Assembly (NCBI RefSeq): GCF_026626745.1
Contig: NZ_JAPNJW010000001.1
Coordinates: 3,208,001 to 3,272,000 of the forward strand
Length of the DNA: 64,000 bases
DNA from: Nannocystis sp. RBIL2
GTDB lineage: Bacteria; Myxococcota_A; Polyangia; Nannocystales; Nannocystaceae
Direction of reading: 5' to 3'
Shown here: piece after piece, positions 49,618-59,747 of the stretch
Layout of the letters: every line of letters begins with the position of its first letter
Position numbering within the stretch: position 1 is the first letter of the stretch
Made by a program: the position numbers and the translations under genes
The notes under the pieces: model-generated
What the model was told of the DNA's origin: nothing
Database searches by the model: none
What the model saw: the letters and a program-made list of their open reading frames with translations, nothing else

Positions 49618-51852
49618 TTACGCGCCCACGAGCATGCGGTGGCGACTGCAGGTCTCGTCATCGCCGGCAGCTTCGGCGAGCTCGGGCCACATGAGCGGAC
49701 CGGGCAGCGTCCGGGCATAGGCGTCGAGGGCCGCTGCGGCGCGCGCGAGCTCGACTTCGGCCGGATAGACGATAAAGGCGCAGAGCCCCGGATGCTCGGC
49801 GCCTTCGGGCGAGACGATGCGATAGCCGGCACCGCTCTGGAGCTGGAGCGCGCCGCGGTGAGCCTCGACGACACGGCGCAGTCCAGCGAGCGCGGGCTCG
49901 CCGGGATGGACACCATCGATGCGAAACGCGAAGCAGCCCCCGCGCGCGAGCGTGGCGAGCTCGGCGTAAATCATGACGGGCGGGTCGGCTTCGTTCGGGC
50001 CTGGCGCGTCTTCGACGGCGAGGGTATCGAAAGCGACCCGATCGCCATAACGCTGCGGGTGCCGGAGCGAGGAGATCTGAAGCAGCTTCGCCGTGCAAGG
50101 GCCCGAGCGTCGGGCCCACAGATCCTGCAGCTCGCCGTCGGGGTGAACGACGCGGATCTTGCACAGCTCCCAGCATTCGTCGATCGGGCCAGCGTCGCCG
50201 GCGATCGTCATACCGAGCCGAGCGGCGCTGTCGCGGACCTTGTCCCACGCACCAAGCAGGGTGGCAGCGAGCATGCGTTCCCAGTGATGGCCGCCGCCGC
50301 CGAGATTGGGGTCGAGCGCGAGCACCTCGTCGATCAAGCGCAAGACCGCGGGCCAGTCGCGCTGCGCGCGGGCGTTGCTGGCGCGGAACAGGCGCGCGGC
50401 GACGGCGTCGCGCTCATCGGTGGCCAGCGCGACGAGGTGCTCGTTGCTGCCCGTGAAGTCGCCCTGGCGGGCGAGACGGCGGGCGCTGATCCACCGCCCG
50501 ACGCGGCGCGAAGCGTCGTCGCCGGCGGCCAGCAGGCGCTCGCCGAGGGCGCGGTGGCGGTCGGACTCGCCAGCCGCCAGGTAGGCGTTCTCGAGCAGGC
50601 GGGCGACGTCCAGGTCGGGTCGTTCGGCGAGCAAGCGCTCGAGCAGCGCGGCCGACTCGCTGGCGAAGCCAAGGTCGAAGAGCGCGGCGGCGTGGCGACG
50701 GGCGAGCACGCGGTCGCCCAGGCGTGCGGCGCTGGCGGCGGCGCGGACTCGCAGGATGTCCTCGGGGTCCGACGGACGCGCGGCGATCGGCTGACTCTCG
50801 GCTATCTCGAGGGACAGACGCGCGCGGGCAAGGCGGTCGAGGCGGCCCAGCGGGCGACGCAGCTTGCTGGCGAGCCGCTCCATGGTGGCGACGTGGACGC
50901 GGGCGACCGCGGGCGACCTGCGGCGGCAGGCGAGCTCGACCGCCTCGGCTGCGATCTGAAACGGCCTGTCGAACGACCCCTGGGCCTCCAGGCGGGTGAT
51001 GAAGCGCTGAAGCAGCCGATCGAGGGCGCGGTCGTTGGGCCGCGCGCCGATGGCGACGAGTTGGACCACGGCGTCGGTGTAGATCCCGTAGAGGGCGGAG
51101 ATCGGGAGAATGTCCTCAGGGACAGGTACTTCCCGCATCGCGTCGTCGGTCCGACCCATTCGGGCGTAGATCCGGGCGAGGTCGATCCGCCGCGCCCGGC
51201 GGGTGTGGTCGTCGCCACGGCCATGGGCGATCGCCTCCTGACAGGCGACCAGCGCCTCTTCGACGCGACCGAGCTCGATGAGCGCGCCGATCCGCTGCGG
51301 CAGCAGCTCGTGGCGAGCTGGCGCCATCACCCGCCGTTGCTCGTCGAGAAAGTCGATGCACGCCTGAGAGGCACCCTGGTCGCGCAGGGCGCCGGCGAGC
51401 TCGTTGCTGATGCAGGCGTAGCACGGCCAGCTCGGGTCGATGCGCCTCAGGGCCTCGCGCGAGACGTCGATCCGCTCCGGCGCGTAGCCCGGGCCGTCGA
51501 CCCAAGCGTAACAGGCGGCGAGATCCTGCACGGTGCATACGGCCTGGGGACAGCCACGGGCGGCCTCGCTGTGCGAGAAGTCGACGAGCGCGACGGCCTC
51601 CCCGAGGGCCATGTCCCCCTGCGCGCGGTAGAGGACGCGACTCTGCAGGTGCCAGTGGCGTACGAAGACCTCGACCCACGGGAGCCGAGCGGCGCGGGCC
51701 AGCGCGAGGGCGACGGGCGCGATGGCATCGACGCGATCGTGTCGATCGGAGGCGGCCGCGCGCGGGAGCTCGCGCATCAGTTCGGCCAGGCGCTGGTGCC
51801 CGGCGGCTCGCAGTTCGGGCTCAAGGTCGTCGATCCACTTCCAGATGTTCAT
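49618..51852 (-). CDS. Large helical, probably TPR-repeat protein
   Basis: 744 residues from ATG at 51852 (MNIWKWIDDLEPELRAAG); ten further upstream codons are less likely. Repeating helix pairs with Ala/Leu/Arg spacing (for example RIGALIELGRVEEALVACQE, RRIDLARIYARMGRTDDAM, AALFDLGFASESAALLERL) look like TPR units from about 60 to 540. The last 150 residues are alpha/beta (PPVMIYAELATLARGGCFAF). No signal peptide. It probably acts as a protein-interaction scaffold; no partner is visible. Confidence 0.8.
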   Translation of the reverse strand: MNIWKWIDDLEPELRAAGHQRLAELMRELPRAAASDRHDRVDAIAPVALALARAARLPWVEVFVRHWHLQSRVLYRAQGDMALGEAVALVDFSHSEAARGCPQAVCTVQDLAACYAWVDGPGYAPERIDVSREALRRIDPSWPCYACISNELAGALRDQGASQACIDFLDEQRRVMAPARHELLPQRIGALIELGRVEEALVACQEAIAHGRGDDHTRRARRIDLARIYARMGRTDDAMREVPVPEDILPISALYGIYTDAVVQLVAIGARPNDRALDRLLQRFITRLEAQGSFDRPFQIAAEAVELACRRRSPAVARVHVATMERLASKLRRPLGRLDRLARARLSLEIAESQPIAARPSDPEDILRVRAAASAARLGDRVLARRHAAALFDLGFASESAALLERLLAERPDLDVARLLENAYLAAGESDRHRALGERLLAAGDDASRRVGRWISARRLARQGDFTGSNEHLVALATDERDAVAARLFRASNARAQRDWPAVLRLIDEVLALDPNLGGGGHHWERMLAATLLGAWDKVRDSAARLGMTIAGDAGPIDECWELCKIRVVHPDGELQDLWARRSGPCTAKLLQISSLRHPQRYGDRVAFDTLAVEDAPGPNEADPPVMIYAELATLARGGCFAFRIDGVHPGEPALAGLRRVVEAHRGALQLQSGAGYRIVSPEGAEHPGLCAFIVYPAEVELARAAAALDAYARTLPGPLMWPELAEAAGDDETCSRHRMLVGA

Positions 51853-51993
51853 GCGAACGCGCGCCCTCTCTAGGCCAGGCATGCCTCACCGTCAAGCGCC
51901 GACGCTCCCGGAGCGAGATCGCGGAGCCGTACGGCTGCGGGGCGCAGGGGATCGCGCCGTTATGCGGTTGTGGCCGCCACCGTTCCTTCCGGG

Positions 51994-52354
51994 TCAGGGG
52001 AGAGCCGACGCCGTTCGGCCCGCGTCGCTGGCCGCGCGGAGCCTCTTCAGGTCGCGAAGGGGCGGCGCGCCGAAGAGGCGGCGGTACTCGCGCGTGAACT
52101 GAGACGGATCGTTGTAGCCCACGCGAAACCCCGCGGTTGCGGTGTCGATGTCCTCCGCGACGAGGATCCGGCGCGCCTCGTGGAGCCGGAGCGTCTTTTG
52201 GTACTGGAGCGGGCTCATCCCGGTTACCGCTCGGAAGTGAGAGTGCAGCCCCGAGCGGCTCATCCCGATCCGCTTCGCGAGCTCGTCGACGCGCATCGTC
52301 TGCTCGAAGTGCTCGCGGAGCCACGCGATCGCTCGGGCGACGGGGTGGGTGCCA
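51994..52354 (-). pseudogene. C-terminal half of an AraC-family regulator
   Basis: The two helix-turn-helix motifs of AraC regulators are complete: VDELAKRIGMSRSGLHSHFR and TATAGFRVGYNDPSQFTREY. The sensor domain is missing. Upstream of GGTHPVARAIAWL (about 52354) the frame runs on through unrelated sequence antisense to WD40 repeats, so the gene was cut at that point. The nearby MDR oxidoreductase was probably its neighbour and target. Confidence 0.75.
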
Positions 52355-53705
52355 CCCGTCCGGGTCTGGGAACTCCGAACCGGCGAACAACTGCTCGTGC
52401 TGGACGACCACGAGCACGCGGTCAAGACGGTGCGCTTCTCGCCGGACGGGAGGCGCCTGGCCTCCGCGTCCAGCACCGTCCGCCTGTGGGACGCCACGAC
52501 CGGGCGCCGCCTCGCGGTGCTCCCGGGCGCGCTGGTCGTCGCGTGGTCGCCCGACGGCGACCAGTTGGTGTTCGCAGACGAGGATGATCCCACCGCGCTG
52601 TCCCTGTGGACATTGACTCACTGGCCCGCTCTTGAGCGTGCGGCCCATCGGGTAGCCGTCGCTATTAGGAGCACGCGGCGCCGCACCGAAAATGTTGCAG
52701 CGGATCGAGCACCCGGCCGGCGCCTGGGCTCGGCCGGGCGGTGTCACCGGTCGAGGCCTCGCTGTGGGTGCCTCCGCTGTCGGACGCCAAGGGGGCCTGC
52801 CTCGGTGCGCTGCGATCCGACACGCCCGGCATATCTCGCGCTTCGGGCAGCATTGCCCTGTCGGCCGACGGCCGCACCCTCTACACGGGCGACAGCGACG
52901 GCTGCGTGCATGCCTCGGACCTCGAGACCGGTTGCGGCGCTGGGCGAGTCGAGAGCGCCACAAGACGACCGTGAACGACCTCGCTGTTTCGCCCGACGGC
53001 GCCCGTCTGGCCTCCGCGGCGGGTGACGGGACGGTGCGTATCTGGGACGCTGAAGACGGTGAGGAGACGGGCCTCCTCTTCCACACGGCATCGGTCAACG
53101 CAGTGAGGTTCTCGCCGGACGGCGCGCGCCTGGCCTCCGCGGTGGAGGACGGCACGGTGTGGCTGTGGGACGGTCATGCCGAGAAGCCGCTCTGCATTCT
53201 CAAGGGCCACGAGTTTGAAGCCTTCGACGTGAGCTTCTCGCCGGATGGGGTTCACCTGGCGTCTTCATCGTGGGATCGCACGGTGCGGGTGTGGGACACC
53301 CGGAGCGGCGAGACCGTCCTCATCCTCGATGGGCACGCGGATCGTGTCCATTGCGCGAGCTATTCACCCGACGGAAACAAGTTGGCCGCTAGCTCCTTCG
53401 GAACGGTGAGAATCTGGGACACTCGCACAGGCCGGGCGCTCCACGTCCTCGACGCGCATCGACGGTGGGTCCTCGATGTGAAATTCTCGCCAAACGGCGC
53501 TCTCCTGGCTTCCGCGGCCGAGGACCGAACGATACGCATATGGGACGTCCGGACCGGCGCCTGTCTCGGGCGCTTCGTCCCCGGGGAGTACGTCCAGCAG
53601 GTCGTATGGTCCCCGAACAACGCGTTCCTGGTGTCGGTGCAGGGCGGCGGGGACGTCTTTTTCTGGGACACGCGCGCGCTCCTCACCGTGGACACCGTGC
53701 AATAG
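52355..53705 (+). pseudogene. WD40-repeat gene fragment with frameshifts
   Basis: WD40 units can be read in three frames: VRFSPDGRRLASASSTVRLW near 52430 (frame 2), SIALSADGRTLYTGDSDGCV near 52855 (frame 1), and from about 52945 to the stop at 53705 a clean series in frame 3 (LAVSPDGARLASAAGDGTVR, VSFSPDGVHLASSSWDRTVR and others), at least six blades. The 5' end abuts the broken AraC gene. A full protein probably had a kinase or other N-terminal domain that is missing here. Confidence 0.75.
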
Positions 53706-54221
53706 AAGCTGAACGGATCGCGGAGGGTCCAAGCGCAGGCGATTTCTCGACCTTCCAAGCGCGCGGGTACGGCGTTGGACGACAATGATTGTAGCGCTTC
53801 CCGAACTGCTCGAGGACCTGTCCAATTGCTGACGAGCTCGCGTGTCTCGTGCCCATGATGCCGGACGCGGCAACTCGCGGCGTATGCAGGGCACCGAGCG
53901 AATGTCCGACTAGCGACATGCGTCCGGATGACTGCATCGAGCATCATAGGTGCCCACGTCGCGGGGGCCTCGAGGTCGGCCTCCTCCCGCGATGCGCGAC
54001 CTCCTCGGCGACAGGTTCAGTCACGGCGGCTCGATCCGTCCTGGGCCCGCGAGGTGAGTTCGTGGGCCGACGACTGTAGCGCGCACCCTCGTGCTCGGCG
54101 CGTATCACCGGTCGCACGAACGTCTGACACATGTACCGAAAGATCCGTCGTGGGGTAGGTCCGCGGCCCTGCACCGGCCGCCGGCTTGTGGCGCCGATGC
54201 ATGTGGTCTATGACCCTTCGC
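53706..54221. other. 516 bp without a supported gene
   Basis: Between the WD40 fragment and the oxidoreductase. Frames on both strands are short and Arg/Ser-rich; nothing recognisable. Confidence 0.5.
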
Positions 54222-55169
54222 ATGCGAACAGTCGTGATCGAGGCGTTCGGGGGTCCCGAGGTTTTGAAGCTGGTGGAGCGGCCGCAGCCGCAGCCCGGCA
54301 AGGGCGAGGTCCGGATCCGCGTACACGCGGCCACGGTCAACCCGACCGACCTGCTGCTGCGCTCGGGGGAGATCGCACGGCTGGTGCCGAAGCTGCCGCC
54401 GTTCCCCTACACGCCGGGCATGGACGCGGCCGGAGTGATCGACGCGGTCGGGCCGGAGGGTGACGGGCGGCTCAAGGTCGGCGATCGCGTCGTCGCCGTG
54501 GTCATGCCGCTCGGCCCGCACGGGGGCGCGTACGCCGAGCAGCTCGTCGTGCCCGCGGCCTCGGTCGTGCCGGTGCCCGCGGGCGCCGACATGCCCGCCG
54601 CGTCGACGCTGCTGATGAACGCGCTCACCGTGCGGCTCGCGCTCGACGCTCTGGCCCTGCGCCCCGGCCAGACCCTGGCGGTCACCGGCGCGGCCGGGGC
54701 CATCGGCGGCTACGCGATCCAGCTGGCGAAGGCCGACGACCTGCGGGTCATCGTCGACGCCTCCGTCACCGACCACGCGCTGGTGCAGTCGCTCGGCGCC
54801 GACATCGTCCTCGAGCGTGGCGACGACCTCGCGCACAAGCTCCGCGAGGTCGCCGCGGACGGTGTCGACGCGGTGATCGACGCCGCGATGCTGCACGAGC
54901 GCATCCTCCCGGCGATCAAGGACGGCGGCGGGATCGCCACGGTGCGCGGCTGGAGCGGCCCGACCGAGCGCGGCATCGTGGCCCACCCGATCTTCGTGAC
55001 CACCGGCCTCACCGACACCGCCAAGCTCGACCGCCTGCGCCAGCAAGCCGAGGACGGCGTGCTCACGCTGCGCGTCGCGCGGGTGTTCCCCGCGGCCGAG
55101 GCCGCCGAGGCCCACCGCGTGCTCGAGGCCGGCGGCCTGCGCGGTCGCCCGGTGCTCGACTTCACGTGA
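54222..55169 (+). CDS. MDR-family NADP-dependent oxidoreductase
   Basis: 315 residues from ATG at 54222 (MRTVVIEAFGGPEVLKLVER); ATG at 54210 is possible. N-terminal GroES-like domain with VRIRVHAATVNPTDLLLRSG, then the Rossmann motif AVTGAAGAIGGYAIQLAK near residue 150. It has no zinc-ligand cysteines, so it belongs to the quinone-oxidoreductase-like, non-metal branch. The substrate is unknown. The AraC fragment at 51994 is probably its former regulator, now separated by the WD40 fragment. Confidence 0.92.
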   Translation: MRTVVIEAFGGPEVLKLVERPQPQPGKGEVRIRVHAATVNPTDLLLRSGEIARLVPKLPPFPYTPGMDAAGVIDAVGPEGDGRLKVGDRVVAVVMPLGPHGGAYAEQLVVPAASVVPVPAGADMPAASTLLMNALTVRLALDALALRPGQTLAVTGAAGAIGGYAIQLAKADDLRVIVDASVTDHALVQSLGADIVLERGDDLAHKLREVAADGVDAVIDAAMLHERILPAIKDGGGIATVRGWSGPTERGIVAHPIFVTTGLTDTAKLDRLRQQAEDGVLTLRVARVFPAAEAAEAHRVLEAGGLRGRPVLDFT

Positions 55170-55203
55170 GCGCAACGCCCCGCGTCGGCTCGTGCGGGAG
55201 GCA

Positions 55204-55434
55204 ATGACCGAGCCAGCCAAGAGGCGACGCTGGATGCTCCCTCCCCCGGGATGGACCCTGAGCATCTGCGAATGTGAGGCCCGCGTGGGCGGCCCGTTGA
55301 ATGTGGCTTGGAAGAACGACGACGCCGATCCGGTCATGACTCTCCAGGGCGTGTTCACGGAGGCCGTCCCGCACGAGCGCGCCCCCGCGGGAAATGACGA
55401 GCTGCGACGCCGGTTCGTCGAGCGCGATCGCTAC
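55204..55434 (+). pseudogene. SRPBCC (AHSA1-like) fragment
   Basis: RRWMLPPPGWTLSICECEAR, VGGPLNVAWKNDDAD and MTLQGVFTEAVPHE match the central part of AHSA1-type SRPBCC proteins (W.LGPPGW..., VGG.Y, GVYREVVPPERI). The N-terminal strand and the C-terminal helix are absent, so it is a remnant. Confidence 0.6.
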
Positions 55435-55657
55435 ACGGCCGGTGTCCAGGTAGTCCCATCCGCGCGGCTGGGCCGCCGCGCGACCAGCACTGCACGACGC
55501 CGGCGTCCAGCACTGTGCAGTACCGGCGACGCCAGTCCCCACGCCCACGAGGTTGCGTGACAGATCGGCGAGACGCGCGAGTGGTATCCCTCGCCGACGA
55601 GGTCCTGAGCTGGTCATGCTCGCGGATGGAGATGCCCGGTAGGACCTGGTGGAAAGG

Positions 55658-55798
55658 TCAGGGCGTGGGGAGCTGGCAGAGGCCGACGTCGATGTTGAAG
55701 GGGGCGGCGTCGGCGGGGTCGTCATACCAGGGGACACACTCCTGGCCCTTGCCAGGACAGGTGTTCGGCTCATCGACGTCGCAGAACGGGAGGCAAGC
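55658..55798 (-). pseudogene. C-terminal fragment of a Cys-rich secreted protein
   Basis: The minus strand reads ACLPFCDVDEPNTCPGKGQE then CVPWYDDPADAAPFNIDVGL and CQLPTP before TGA. This looks like the end of cysteine-rich secreted proteins of Nannocystis-type myxobacteria. No upstream part remains. Confidence 0.55.
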
Positions 55799-56019
55799 AC
55801 CTGGCTTTCTGCGATCGCCGCGTTTGGGTAAATCTCACCGACCACAAGTACCACATGAACGACATGGTGTCTTCATACGAGACCGGCGTACACACGGCCC
55901 ACCTCGCTCGGGACGTTGATGGTAAGGGGGGCTGGTACCCCGGCCCTACGGGCTACTGCAGGGCGGAAGAATCTATGGGAGACTGGAACGATAAAGTCAG
56001 CTCGATCTTCGTTGAATAA
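55795..56019 (+). pseudogene. C-terminal fragment of a crystallin-like / I36-type protein
   Basis: The plus strand reads KHLAFCDRRVWVNLTDHKYH, MNDMVSSYETG and later SMGDWNDKVSSIFVE before TAA. The repeated W-N-D-(K/M)-(V)-S-S signature is that of beta/gamma-crystallin folds and family I36 inhibitors. The N-terminal part is missing; it starts exactly where the Cys-rich fragment on the other strand begins. Confidence 0.6.
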
Positions 56020-56164
56020 TGGATCGCGCCTGCAGGCCGGCGCTGCCGCGCGCGACCCGCTCACCAAGTGGGCGAGATGCCTACCGAACCTGCACGCCTC
56101 GTCGTGACGTCCTTGGCCTGCAGACCGGCCGGGTGGCCGCCCACTGGACGGCCGCCACGGGGCG

Positions 56165-56713
56165 AGCGCACCTTGCGCCGGCGCCGGTGGGCGTCCTTGT
56201 TCCACAAGGACGTTCGACGACGCAGTTCGGAGAGAGAGCCGATCCGGAGACGCCCGAGGCACTCACGTGACCATAAGCTGGCCTCGTTCTCAGCAGGGTT
56301 GAGCCAACTCCCGTGCTTGGGAGTGTAGTGGACGGTAAAGCGACTCCAGAGCTCACGCCCCGCATCACCGCCGAAGGTCGTGCACAACGAGTTCTCGCGG
56401 TGCGTGTTGAGATTGTCCATGACGAGGTGAATCGTCCGCGCCGAACGATATCGTTGAGCTATTCTGCGGAGAGCCTGCGCGAACTGCTTCGCCGTGCGGT
56501 TCGGCGTCGCATAGGTCAGGTGGCGCCCTGCCTTGGGCTCGACGATGCAGAAGACATTTGCGGTTCCGCGCCGCACGTATTCATAGTCCTGGCAGGCCAT
56601 GCGGCCAGGTGAGGCTGGTCGGCCAGGACGAGCGGGATCTCGAAGTACGACCGGCCGTTCATCGAGCGCGACGACCGGCTCCGACGCGTCGGCCGGTTGC
56701 GCCAGGGTGTCGA
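56165..56713 (-). mobile_element. IS630-family transposase remnant, copy A
   Basis: DDE transposase sequence: VVALDERPVVLRDPARPGRP (first Asp), YEYVRRGTANVFCIVEPKAG, TIHLVMDNLNTH (second Asp) and FTVHYTPKHGSWLNPAENEA (Glu). The N-terminal helix-turn-helix and the last part of the C-terminus are missing, so it cannot be active. At 56729-56785 a short piece (MKGMSKKKRRAFTPEQKSR) resembles the start of another transposase family, and a helical piece at 56835-57000 (KLKDEDRELLRRKARERL) is unassigned. The interval is a mosaic of insertion-sequence scraps. Confidence 0.75.
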
Positions 56714-57000
56714 GGACGTCGTCCATCCGCGCGACTTCTGCTCCGGCGTGAATGCTCTTCGCTTCTTCTTGCTCATGCCCTTCAACCCTCTCTACTCCCG
56801 ACTCATCGAGGATGTCCACCAGAGCGGGGCAGCTTCACTTCCAGATCCGCTCCGTGAGCCGCTCCCGAGCTTTTCGTCGCAACAGCTCTCGGTCCTCGTC
56901 CTTGAGCTTGAGTCCGGGGAACCGGGGCCGTGGCTTCTGCAGAGCAGCTCGATTCGGACGTGCCTGATCCCCCGCGATGCGTGGTCGCTGTGAACAACGT

Positions 57001-57451
57001 GGTAAACTTCGTAGACAGTGTGCTTTCTTGGGGGGTCTTCTATCGCCACCTTTTGTGTCGAACGAGTATTCGAGGGGGGAGTGACCCCTCTCCAAGGGAC
57101 ATCTACGACAGCCTGAAAGCAGTAGAGACGGCACGTTTACACCCCATGCGCGCCGTCTTCCGGTGCGAAAACGACGCAAATTCATTAACATTACCCCGGG
57201 GGACATGACGTCGAAAGACAAGCTAGCACTTGGGCTGGTTGAGATGAAACTCTCGGATGCGGAGCCCGAAGATGGCGAGCTCGCGGGCGAGTAGTACGAC
57301 CACGGCCTGGCGCTCCCCGTCGGCGCGCGATGCGGGTGATCGAGCTTCACCTCGAGGCCCTCGCCGAGCCCGTCCCCTCGCACCAGCAGCTTGCACTCGA
57401 CCTCGCCGACGCCGCGAACGATGGCTCTGGCGAGGGGTCGAAGCGTCGTCG
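57001..57451. other. 450 bp without a supported gene, locally AT-rich
   Basis: 57001-57220 is markedly lower in GC than the surroundings and has no gene. The rest is Arg-rich frames leading into the IS91-type fragment. Confidence 0.45.
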
Positions 57452-57658
57452 AGGCCGCGCCGCCTCGGGTGGGCCAACCTCCTCGCCCGGGTCTTCGCTA
57501 TCGACATCACGCGGTGCCGCAAGTGCGGCGGCCGCATGCGCGTCCTCGAGGTGGTCTCGGACCCCGACGACATCGTCCGTGTCCTCCACGGTGCGCGAGC
57601 CCCACCGCGACCGCCCCGGCCCGCTCCTCCGGGGCAGGTCTTGCTGTTCACCGGTTGA
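57452..57658 (+). mobile_element. IS91-type transposase C-terminal fragment
   Basis: RPRRLGWANLLARVFAIDIT, RCRKCGGRMRVLEVVSDPDD and IVRVLHGARAPPRPPRPAPP fit the C-terminal end of IS91-type transposases (zinc CxxCGG motif, then the Pro-rich tail). The catalytic part is absent. The last part is inside direct repeat R1 and reappears at 60134-60232. Confidence 0.65.
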
Positions 57659-58157
57659 CCGCGCCGGCCTCCAGCGCCGCTCCTGCTGTTCACCGGTTGA
57701 CCGCGCCGGCCTCCAGCGCCGCGCTCGGCCTCCCTTGTCGTGGCCTCCAGCGCCGCTCCTGCTGTTCACCGGTTGACCGCGCCGGCCTCCAGCGCCGCGC
57801 TCGGCCTCCCTTGTCGTTTGCCCGACGAGGAGTTCGTCTCGGCGTGCCCCTTGTCGTTTGCCCGACGAGGAGTCCGTCTCGGCGTGCCCGCCGGGCCCAG
57901 GTTCACGATACCTGCCGACCGAGAGCTCTGTAGAGCTTCACGATACCTGCCGACCGAGAGCTCTGTAGAGCTGTTCGAGGTCGAGCATCGTGGTTCACGA
58001 ACTGACCCTGCTCCGTGGACCTCCAAGCGTTCTCGTACTCGACACTTCGACGAAATTCCCCTTCGAACCGCTGACCCTGCGACCCTGCTCCGTGGACCTC
58101 CAAGCGTTCTCGTACTCGACACTTCGACGAAATTCCCCCTTCGAACCGCTTAAGCGC
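57560..58157. repeat. Direct repeat R1, copy 1 (598 bp)
   Basis: Matches 60134-60613 essentially base for base, except for 118 extra bases made of two additional tandem units (42 and 76 bp) beginning TGCTGTTCACCGGTTGACCG. Inside both copies three further unrelated units are each present twice in tandem: about 41 bp (CCTTGTCGTTTGCCCGACGA...), about 35 bp (TTCACGATACCTGCCGACCG...) and about 65 bp (GACCCTGCTCCGTGGACCTC...). Confidence 0.9.
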
Positions 58158-58781
58158 CTGTTCTTCGGCCTGCGCGCGTTGCGGCCGCAAGACACGGAGG
58201 CGCTCGTGCCGCCGGTGGCGGTCGGCAGCCTCGCGGACGAGACCCGGACCGCAGTGCACGGTCAGGTCACCGAGCTCTTCGGCAACAAGTTCGTCCTGGC
58301 TGACCCGACCGGCCGGGCGCTGATCGAGACCGGCCGCGCCGGTGGGGGCGGCGAGCTCGTCGCCGTCGGCGAGACCGTGACAGTCCAGGGCCGCTTCGCC
58401 CACGGCTTCCTGCACGCCGAGGTGCTGATCCACGAAGACGGTCGCGTCGAGGAGCTGCACCCCCGCACCCCGCAAAGCACGGCCCGAGGCGCCACGGCCC
58501 GCACACGTAGGACCCCGGCCCAGCCTGCCCCGGCCCCCGATAGAGCCTCTGCTCCGCGGCCACAGCCCGATCGTGGCCGCCCCCGCCCTTCTTCAACCGC
58601 CGCCTCGGCGACGAAGACCCCACGTGGAGCTCCACTCCAGAGCACGAGCCGCTCGTTGGCCACGGCGCCGCTCGCCGCACCGCTCGGGATCCTCCGCGCG
58701 AGGATCGGGCAGGCCCTCGCCAGATCGCGCGAGCTGGCGAAGGGAGCATCGCGGCGCTGGTGCTCGTCCTGCCGATTCTGA
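58158..58781 (+). pseudogene. OB-fold (BOF-like) protein, 5'-truncated by repeat R1
   Basis: From 58158 the frame reads LVPPVAVGSLADETRTAVHG, QVTELFGNKFVLADPTGRAL and GETVTVQGRFAHGFLHAEVL, then IHEDGRVEEL: a bacterial OB-fold domain of about 95 residues. The signal-peptide region expected upstream is replaced by repeat R1. The last 95 residues to the stop are Pro/Arg/Ala-rich and may not be original. Confidence 0.6.
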
Positions 58782-58997
58782 CCGCGGTCGAGGCATGGCT
58801 ACCGGCGCCGCTGCTGTCGCTCTGCAGCACGGGGCGTCGGCACAAGGCGATGGCCCGTACGCGCTGCGTGACCCACTTACGAGCGCGCTGGCGCTCCACG
58901 TGCGCGCGCCCTGCAAGGTCGACGGGCGTCGAATTTTTCTCGGACCCCCTGACAAACGCGCCGCGACCCGGGCACCCTGCCACGGACGCGAGTCACC

Positions 58998-59747
58998 ATG
59001 CGATACGAATTCATCTCTCTTACACCTTGGATCCTGACGTTCACCCTCGCCGCCGGCTGCACGCCCGGCTCCACCGGCGAGACCGCGACGACCGACGAGA
59101 CCGGCTCGGACACCGGCGGCGCGACGAGCACCTCGACGGGCACGAGCGACGACCCGACAACCACGGAGGGCCCCGGGACGAGCACCACGGAGGGCCCCGG
59201 GACGAGCACCACGGAGGGCCCCGGGACGAGCACCACGGAGGAGCCCGGGACGACTACTGCGGGCGACCCGACCGAGACGGACAGCTCACCCGGCACCTCG
59301 ACGGAAGACGACACCACGACGACCACCGGCGGGCCCGATCCGGTCGAGGAAAATTGTCAGGGCCTCGAGTTCCCGCCGGAGGCGCCCGCCATGGTCGAGA
59401 GTGCCCGCTGGACCGGGCCGATGTCGATTCGGCTGACCGACGCCGAGGAATTCCTGTGCGGAGACGTCTCGGCCGACAGCTTCGGGACCAGCTGCAACAG
59501 CGGCTTCCTCGTCAACGCCGAATTCCCGGGGCCGATCGTCCCCGGACAGTACGTCGACGGCGAAGACATCACGATGGAAGGCGTCTCCGCCGTGTGGGAC
59601 CGGGAATGCGCGAACGGCGGCTACGGCGGATTTGTGCCCGGGGGGACCTTGACGATCTACGCGGTCAGCGAAACTTGCATCGCCGGCGCGATCGTCGACA
59701 CCGAGGACGGGGTCGAGGGCCGCTTCCTCGCGCCGAAATGCCCGTGA
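58998..59747 (+). CDS. Thr-rich lipoprotein
   Basis: 249 residues. Lipoprotein signal peptide with lipobox AAGC (ILTFTLAAGCTPG). Residues 25-115 are a Thr/Ser/Gly/Pro stalk containing perfect eight-residue repeats TTEGPGTS. The C-terminal 130 residues form a small domain with four or five cysteines (CQGLEFPPEAP, EEFLCGDVSADSFGTSCNSG, ECANGGYGGFVPGG). This stalk style is common in Nannocystis-like lipoproteins. It is the only clearly intact small gene in this repeat-laden stretch. Function unknown. Confidence 0.88.
   Translation: MRYEFISLTPWILTFTLAAGCTPGSTGETATTDETGSDTGGATSTSTGTSDDPTTTEGPGTSTTEGPGTSTTEGPGTSTTEEPGTTTAGDPTETDSSPGTSTEDDTTTTTGGPDPVEENCQGLEFPPEAPAMVESARWTGPMSIRLTDAEEFLCGDVSADSFGTSCNSGFLVNAEFPGPIVPGQYVDGEDITMEGVSAVWDRECANGGYGGFVPGGTLTIYAVSETCIAGAIVDTEDGVEGRFLAPKCP
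59158..59240 (+). repeat. 24-bp tandem repeats encoding TTEGPGTS
   Basis: Three near-identical copies of a 24-bp unit (ACCACGGAGGGCCCCGGGAC...) and a fourth variant (TTEEPGTT) in the lipoprotein stalk. Confidence 0.85.

Noticed and set aside
49423..51873. Plus-strand 816-codon open frame
   Set aside because: Shadow of the TPR-like gene on the minus strand, with typical antisense composition.
54105..55358. Minus-strand 417-codon frame over the oxidoreductase
   Set aside because: Antisense of the MDR oxidoreductase, which has the Rossmann and GroES motifs.
57663..58157. Possible CRISPR array from repeated units
   Set aside because: Units are adjacent tandem duplications of differing length and sequence, without uniform repeats or spacers, and no cas genes are nearby.
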